64,000 nucleotides of DNA from positions 20,321,868 to 20,385,867 of the forward strand of contig CM060852.1 in the NCBI GenBank assembly GCA_030737835.1, read 5' to 3'. This document shows, one piece after another, positions 58,185 to 64,000 of the stretch. The position numbers were made by a program, and so were the translations under genes. Under the pieces are notes generated by a model. That model did not search any database, was not told where the DNA came from, and was given only the letters and a program-made list of their open reading frames with translations. Origin of the DNA: Acorus gramineus (Eukaryota > Streptophyta > Magnoliopsida > Acorales > Acoraceae). How positions within the stretch are numbered: position 1 is the first letter of the stretch; each line of letters opens with the position of its first letter.

Positions 58185-61100
58185 AGTTTGAGTTGGGTCA
58201 TTTCATGGAAGCGATGGGCGGCGTAAACGATTCAGCGGAGGATGCCACGGAGGCTCCCCAACTTAAGAGGAAAGAGAGAGAGCGATCCCCGCGACCCGCT
58301 ATCATCAATTCATTATCTTCCTCTGCAACCCATGCTTCCAGAGAGAGGATTTGGTCCGATAGCCTCGCCGATGCATTGCAGGGCAATGTGAGGTGTGCAA
58401 GCTCGCAAGGGTCTGAACACCCTTCGGTGGGTCTTCACTCTTTGGATGAGGCCGATGCGACTGTGGCAGAGTTGACCCTCAAAAATTACAGGTCGGCAGT
58501 AGGAGCCCAAGGCGGGAGTTCTCAGGGAGATTCAGGGTCCGAGGAAGCGAGGAATATGTTCCCAATACCTTTTTGGGTTCGAAGGCCTTCGCCACACAAG
58601 CAATCTGAGGGAACTCGGAGAAGAATGCAAGAAAATCTGATTGATCATGGAAAATCTGGTGCGTCTAGTGATGAATTCACGGGATTTCCTGGTGGAATCC
58701 GTACGAAGGTCCTTCCAGCATCTGGGTTTTCACAGTTTCTTGTCAGAGACAGTCTGAAGGAGAAGGCGATCGCGCTGACACATTCAGTAGTATCTCGCGA
58801 GATGCCTGCCTGTGGTCAAAACAAAGGTAAAACTGTGGGTGATACCGGGTTGGCTTCGGAAACATCATGGGGTTCTGGTGGTGATAGGGCTGCAAAGGTG
58901 TCCCTATATGGGGGTGGAAGTTTTGGGACTGGTAAAGATTTACTACATGATGGAATCAGCTTGAGAGAATGGCTTAGCTCTAATCATTGTCAAAAAAATA
59001 AAGCTCATTGTTTGGCTGTGTTTAGACAGGTTGTGGAGATCGTAGATGCTGCGCATTGTCAGGGAGTTGTTCTACATAATCTTCGGCCATCTCATTTTAA
59101 GTTATTCCCATTGAACAAAGTTAAGTATACCGGATCAGTTGATTCCCCAGGGAAGATTCCGTTTTCAGAAAGTTTGATAAATGATGATATGGAATGCTCT
59201 GAGAATTATCTAAAAAGAAAAGGTCATTCAGAAGGTCATATGGAAATGAATGCTACATCATCAGTCAAACATCAGAAGCATAAAGAGAATCATAGATTAG
59301 TGGGACGAATTTCTATGTTTCCTTCTCAACAAGGCTTTAGAGGTGACGTGGTTGAAGAAGTGAGTCTGAACAATTTGAGATATCAAAATTATGGTTGTGA
59401 TTTTAGATTATCACAGAATGCAGATGCAGAATGTATGCGATGGAGGCAGCAACCAGCGGTTGAAATAACACAGTCAGAGGAGAGGTGGTATGCTAGTCCG
59501 GAGGAACTGGATGAGAGGGAATTGATGTTTTCATCAAATATCTACAGCCTGGGTGTTCTTCTATTTGAGGTGAAGCTCTCATCGTCTACCCATTGTAGTT
59601 TTGATAATTTTATTGTTCGAAGACCATTTTTTTGTGACAAATGCATTTATCTCGTTGAAAATTCTTTCGATCCTGGTTTGTTATGGCAGTTTATTCCATT
59701 GTAGAGCCTGCCAATAGAGTATTATCAACATGAGGTGTATCCTTAAAAACAACTTAATGATATCTTTTTATTTTTATACTTCGTAGGTGTAGAATAGTAC
59801 AAAGTTTCACAAACAAAACACAGAATTTTTTCAAGCTGCAGTTATTGTCAAATGTTGGCTATATTTATGTTAAATTAAACCGCAATAGTTGCACTTAATA
59901 AGTAGCCAATCTAGATGGTCAAGATGGTTGAGAAATTTCTAAAGTTCATTTTTGAAAATGGGATGGGTTGGCTGGAGGTTGTTGGTCTGGATCTGAAAGT
60001 AAAACTCTGATTAGCATCTTCTGTTCTAATATTTACCTAGGAAGAAAAGTGGAAAAGAATAACCTACCGTTAAATGAAAGGATGTGAAAGGGAGATGCTC
60101 CAAAAACAACTATGATATTTTGTTTTTTTTTTAACAGAACTTTGATATTTTGGTCCAATTGTTTATTTCATATTTGACTTATCAACCTTCATTGAACTGT
60201 TTTCAAGTATCTTAAGTTATATCTCTGTACTTATTTCAGTCTCATCTACCCATATAACTGGTAGCCATTCTTTAACCAATGTCCCTATGGAACCCCTAAA
60301 TTCTGCACTCTATTGAGTGGACAACATGAAACTCAGTCCTATAAGTTTGCAGGGTTGCAACACTTGAGTCAATTTTCCCTAAAAATGGGCATCATGAGAT
60401 CACCTGGTAGCAGCAGCATGAGAATGACTGTTGTTCCCAATTGATTATCAGTTTAGAACAAATGGGCCAAACTGATCCATTTGGATCCAAATTAATGGGT
60501 TAGAGTGGAAGTAGCTATATGAATTTTAGTGTGGTTCATGAACTTGTTTCTATGGAGCTATTGCAAACAAGAAGGGTCAGGTGCTGTATCTCAAAACTAT
60601 CAAGAATTCACCATACATGCTCGATCGGGATACTTGATAAATCCCAATGGCCAGAAATGGTCATTGCTGAGATTTGTTACATAAAAAACAATAAATTTGT
60701 TACAGAAACCAAAAGGAACCTTCCGCCCTAAAAGTGCTTCATAAACTTAAAGATGGAAAACATTTAGGCATCCATTTTTTTAAAAATGGTTTTACTGGTA
60801 GATCCCTCATCTATTGCTATGTGAAAAGATGGTGAGCAAGAACAACAAATTGTATTTGATTATTACAATGAACATGTTTTTTTAAGGTTTTTCATGTCGA
60901 AAGAGTGTAGGAAGCTGCATGAAATCACAATTTGGGACTCTGGTTGTGGGGATGTCTGTGCTACTAGAACACTATTTGATCTTTGTTTTATGGATCAATT
61001 TTGTCATTCATTGCAATGTCATTTTATAGGAATAGAGGGAATTGTTGCAAACTGTTTGAATAAAAGTGTTAAAGAGGGCTATGGTGATTGTGCTTCGTGT

Positions 61101-63827
61101 CCAACTTTATAGAGAGGCTCTTTAATCTATGCATAAGAAAACCATCCAAGCCTTATTTGTTATGGGCTCAAAATGAATTCATAAATAATCCACGAAAAGT
61201 GATCGTAAGCTGCAGCATGCAGTATTTCTTTTGGAAGAAGTAAGAAATTGTGTCGTAGGGGATGGGGCCACTGACTGTTCACACTATATCAGGCTAATCC
61301 TAGATAAGTCAGGACAGGAGGCAAGAGCTTAGGCTAATCCTAGATGAGTCAGGACAGGAGGCAAGAGCTTGCTCTCAGATTATGCATTTAGTATCAGACT
61401 ATCAGTGCCATCTTATAACCCTGAAGTTTCACCCTTTTTTCTGACAAGTGTCAGCAGGTATCAATGCCTTTCTCATATTTTACAGAAGTTCTTTTTGTGT
61501 ACATTATGTCTTAGTTCTTGATTTTGGAGGATTATTTTAATTTTTTAAATTCTATGGAGTGAATTTTTTTCCTTGTATCAAGTTGGTTTGGCATGACTGA
61601 TGCCTCTGCATAGAAAAACTATGCTTCTCTACTTTCTTTAATCTTTCTGCTTAAATCTAATAAATTTTTTCCATGCTCTTTTTCTTCCCCACAATTCTTC
61701 TTTATTCAAAGATATTTTTTTTCTTTTTTCAACTATTTACATTGCATAAACTCCTTTGAACATGTGTATTATCACTGATTAACTTTGTCGGGCTGATATT
61801 CTTTTCAGTTAGTCTGCATTTTTGGGTCGTCAGAAGGACATGCTGCAGCCATGAAAGGTATTCGCCATCGGATCCTTCCTCCAAACTTTCTTTCAGAGAA
61901 TCCTAAAGAGGCAGGTTTCTGCCTATGGCTGCTTCATCCAGAGCCTTCATCACGCCCCAAGTCAAGGTACCCATTACACGAAAATGTGATTCTTGGACTG
62001 CAGATTTGGCTTTTATGATATAAAATGCAAACAGGTAACAACATGAATTGTTGTTTTAACCTAGGCTACTTAAATACGGCGAAGTCATATTCATCATGTT
62101 AGTTTTATTTATATCTTGCTAATGGTAGAAGTAGAATAGAAAGCTATACCCAAACATCCAATTATGGTTGGTAAGTGTACAAGAGATGCTGATTGATACT
62201 AGGAGGTGAAAGTCAAGACTCCATATGAGATTTTAGAATTTTTTTCCCCCATGTTATGAAGGTGTCATCATTGGTTGAAATTATGTATGTAATGCTTTTT
62301 TGTCAAGGAGTTCACATTTCTTTTTAAAGTCGTAGGACCATGATACAAACTGCTGTTTGTAATTTTAAATTGTAATTTTTAGATGCCAAATCAGTCAAAC
62401 TATTCTGTAAACCTGTTTGCAAGTGGAAATAATATGGTCCACAGAATGACAGATCAAACATCAGATTCTTCCATATAAAAATGATTCGAAACTTTACAAT
62501 GTACATGTTTTCCATGATATCTATCACCAATCTTCTGATATATGTCTCAACACGTTGAACCATGATGCGGATGATGCGAACACAGCCTTCAATTTCCAGC
62601 AGGGAAATATGCTTCACTGATTTGATAATGCAAACCCATGGATGTTGATTATGTGATTTGATCATAATTTTGTTGGAAACAGCATGCTTTGGACTACAGC
62701 ATAATTTGTCTGTGTTTATAACCATATTGTCCGAATCATTTAAAAAATGAATGCCCTCAGTTCCTCTCCTCCTAAAATCATTCCGTTCATATGTTTTCTT
62801 TTGGAGAATGTAGACTGAATATTCAATTTGTGCAAAAAAATTCCAGTCCTTTTGATAAATAAAATTTCTTTTTTTTTTAATGTATTATTAATCTTGTTCC
62901 GTGGGAGAACATTTTGATTTCTATTTTGATTTTAAATGTTATTTTTATATCTAGGCTTTGTCTATTCATTAGATTGGTGATCATATAAATTTTGTTACTT
63001 TTGTTGGCAGGGAAATCCTAAAATGTGACCTACTATGTGAATCTTGGGACTTCCCTTCCGTGGATCGTTCATCAGAATTCTTTGATGAAGAAGATGCTGA
63101 AGCAGATCTTTTGTTGCATTTTCTCTTGACCCTGAAGGAAGAAAAGGGGAAAAAAGCGTCGAAATTAGTTGACGACATTGGGTGCTTAAAAGCAGACATC
63201 GAGGAGGTCGAGAAAAGACACTTGTTGAGATCCAAATTTCTTTCAAATGAAAAAGATGCATCGAGTGACTTAAATGAAGTATCTGACAAGTTCAATGTGA
63301 AGCTGTCCACACCAATTTTGAATGAGGAGAGGTGGATGAGAAATACCAAAATTGAAAATGCATATTTTTCTATGAGATCTAAGGTTGCTCTTTCCGAGTC
63401 TCGACCTGCAACACGATCAGACATAGATGTCATTAAGGGCCGAGATGGACGGGCCTCGGCCTCAAATGATGTTGAAGAGTGGTGTTCAGAGGAGACCAAT
63501 GATCGCCTTGGAGACTTCTTTGATGGTCTATGTAAATATGCTCGTTACAGTAAGTTTGAAGTACGTGGTGTGCTAAGAAATGGGGATATTCTGAACTCTG
63601 CAAATGTTATATGCTCTTTAAGCTTTGATCGGGACGAGGATTACTTCGCAACAGCTGGGGTATCAAAGAAAATCAAGATTTTTGAGTTTGACGCTCTCTT
63701 AAAGGACACCATGGATATCCATTACCCTGTGATTGAGATGTCAAGCAAATCTAGGCTCAGTTGTATTTGTTGGAATAATTACATAAAGAATTATTTAGCT
63801 TCAACAGATTATGATGGTATTGTTCAG
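58181..63827 (+). CDS. SPA1/SPA2-type photomorphogenesis repressor (3' part outside the window)
   Basis: Exons 58181-59569, 61809-61966 and 63011-63827 give 788 residues before the gene continues past the right edge. SPA proteins join COP1 in a CUL4-DDB1 ubiquitin ligase that destroys light-signalling factors such as HY5 in the dark nucleus. Residues about 255-515 form a kinase-like domain (SLREWL; LHNLRPSHFKLF in place of the HRDLKxxN loop; RWYASPEEL; FSSNIYSLGVLLFE; RHRILPPNFLSENPKEAGFC). A coiled coil follows at about 541-590 (LLLHFLLTLKEEKGKKASKL), and the first WD40 repeat starts near 713 (CSLSFDRDEDYFATAG). The long N-terminus and the YASPEEL/GGIRTKVL phrases fit SPA1/SPA2 rather than the shorter SPA3/SPA4, and I lean to SPA2. 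Start: first ATG 58181, or ATG 58205 (MEAMGGVND), which aligns better with the family. Confidence 0.9.
61291..61370. repeat. 40-bp tandem duplication in SPA intron 1
   Basis: Two adjacent units, 61291-61330 and 61331-61370, start AGGCTAATCCTAGAT and end GGCAAGAGCTT; they differ at one base (AAGTC against GAGTC). Very recent or length-variable. Confidence 0.92.
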
Positions 63828-64000
63828 GTTAGTTTTCCTTGTTCATTCTATTTGAGCATTATCAATTGCTAGCTCTGTCCCCACTTAATTAAGCTGTTAC
63901 AGGAGTTATTCGTTGAAAGCACTGCAGTGTCATATTTATGTCCACAGGCATTCATTACACTTTGTTGCCAACAATTCTTTCAATTCCTTGAAAGATAAAT

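Noticed and set aside
59570-59704. Extension of the SPA first exon beyond GVLLFE
   Set aside because: The residues after 59569 do not fit the family, a GT donor lies exactly there, and the next exon at 61809 continues the kinase-like domain.
62324-63499. Long minus-strand frames opposite SPA exons 2-3
   Set aside because: They are antisense to a well-supported exon and to intron DNA, with Ser/Phe-rich composition and no domain.

Overview
This window is flowering-plant nuclear DNA. The evidence is AT-rich intergenic sequence, GT-AG introns of several hundred bases to 3.5 kb, plant-specific gene families (SPA photomorphogenesis repressor, AG-peptide, MTM1 carrier, plant mobile domain), L1-type LINEs and many small inverted-repeat transposons. 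The species cannot be fixed from the sequence alone. No bacterial genes, CRISPR arrays, rRNA or tRNA genes were found.

Four genes look intact within the window. (1) 9757-13433 (+) is a two-exon, 68-residue twin-CX9C (CHCH) protein of the mitochondrial intermembrane space, with site II promoter elements upstream. (2) 16241-23780 (+) is a ten-exon, 405-residue mitochondrial carrier of the MTM1/SLC25A39-40 type. (3) 27811-26365 (-) is a two-exon, GPI-anchored arabinogalactan peptide of the AGP16/AGP20 type. (4) 58181-63827 (+) is the 5' part of a SPA1/SPA2-type gene (kinase-like domain, coiled coil, first WD40 repeat) that runs off the right edge. A fifth locus, 47405-50349, encodes a plant coiled-coil protein with SUMO-interaction-like acidic motifs; exon-like pieces of a longer family C-terminus survive downstream of its stop. 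A broken, intron-less relative lies 4.8 kb upstream at 42617-43173. Between the two sits a decayed MAIN-like (plant mobile domain) gene split by a hAT-like insertion.

Region by region: 0-9 kb holds an internally deleted LINE, two MITE families (one nested) and an orphan coding-like fragment at 7.8 kb. 9-28 kb is the gene-rich part (CHCH, MTM1, AGP). 28-42 kb is mostly repeats: a foldback element carrying a nested hAT, a 5'-truncated LINE, a GTTACAT minisatellite and several hairpin MITEs. 42-51 kb holds the duplicated coiled-coil locus and the mobile-domain gene. 51-57 kb is intergenic, with a long-TIR Mutator-like element, an isolated G-box cluster and another foldback copy. 57-64 kb is the SPA gene.

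The genes show no shared pathway; this is ordinary eukaryotic gene order. The strongest structural signal not explained by genes is a family of five near-palindromic foldback elements of about 0.5 kb (5.2, 15.4, 28.1, 48.1 and 56.9 kb). Two of them are themselves hosts of other transposons with clean target-site duplications. No wholly new biological system was identified.
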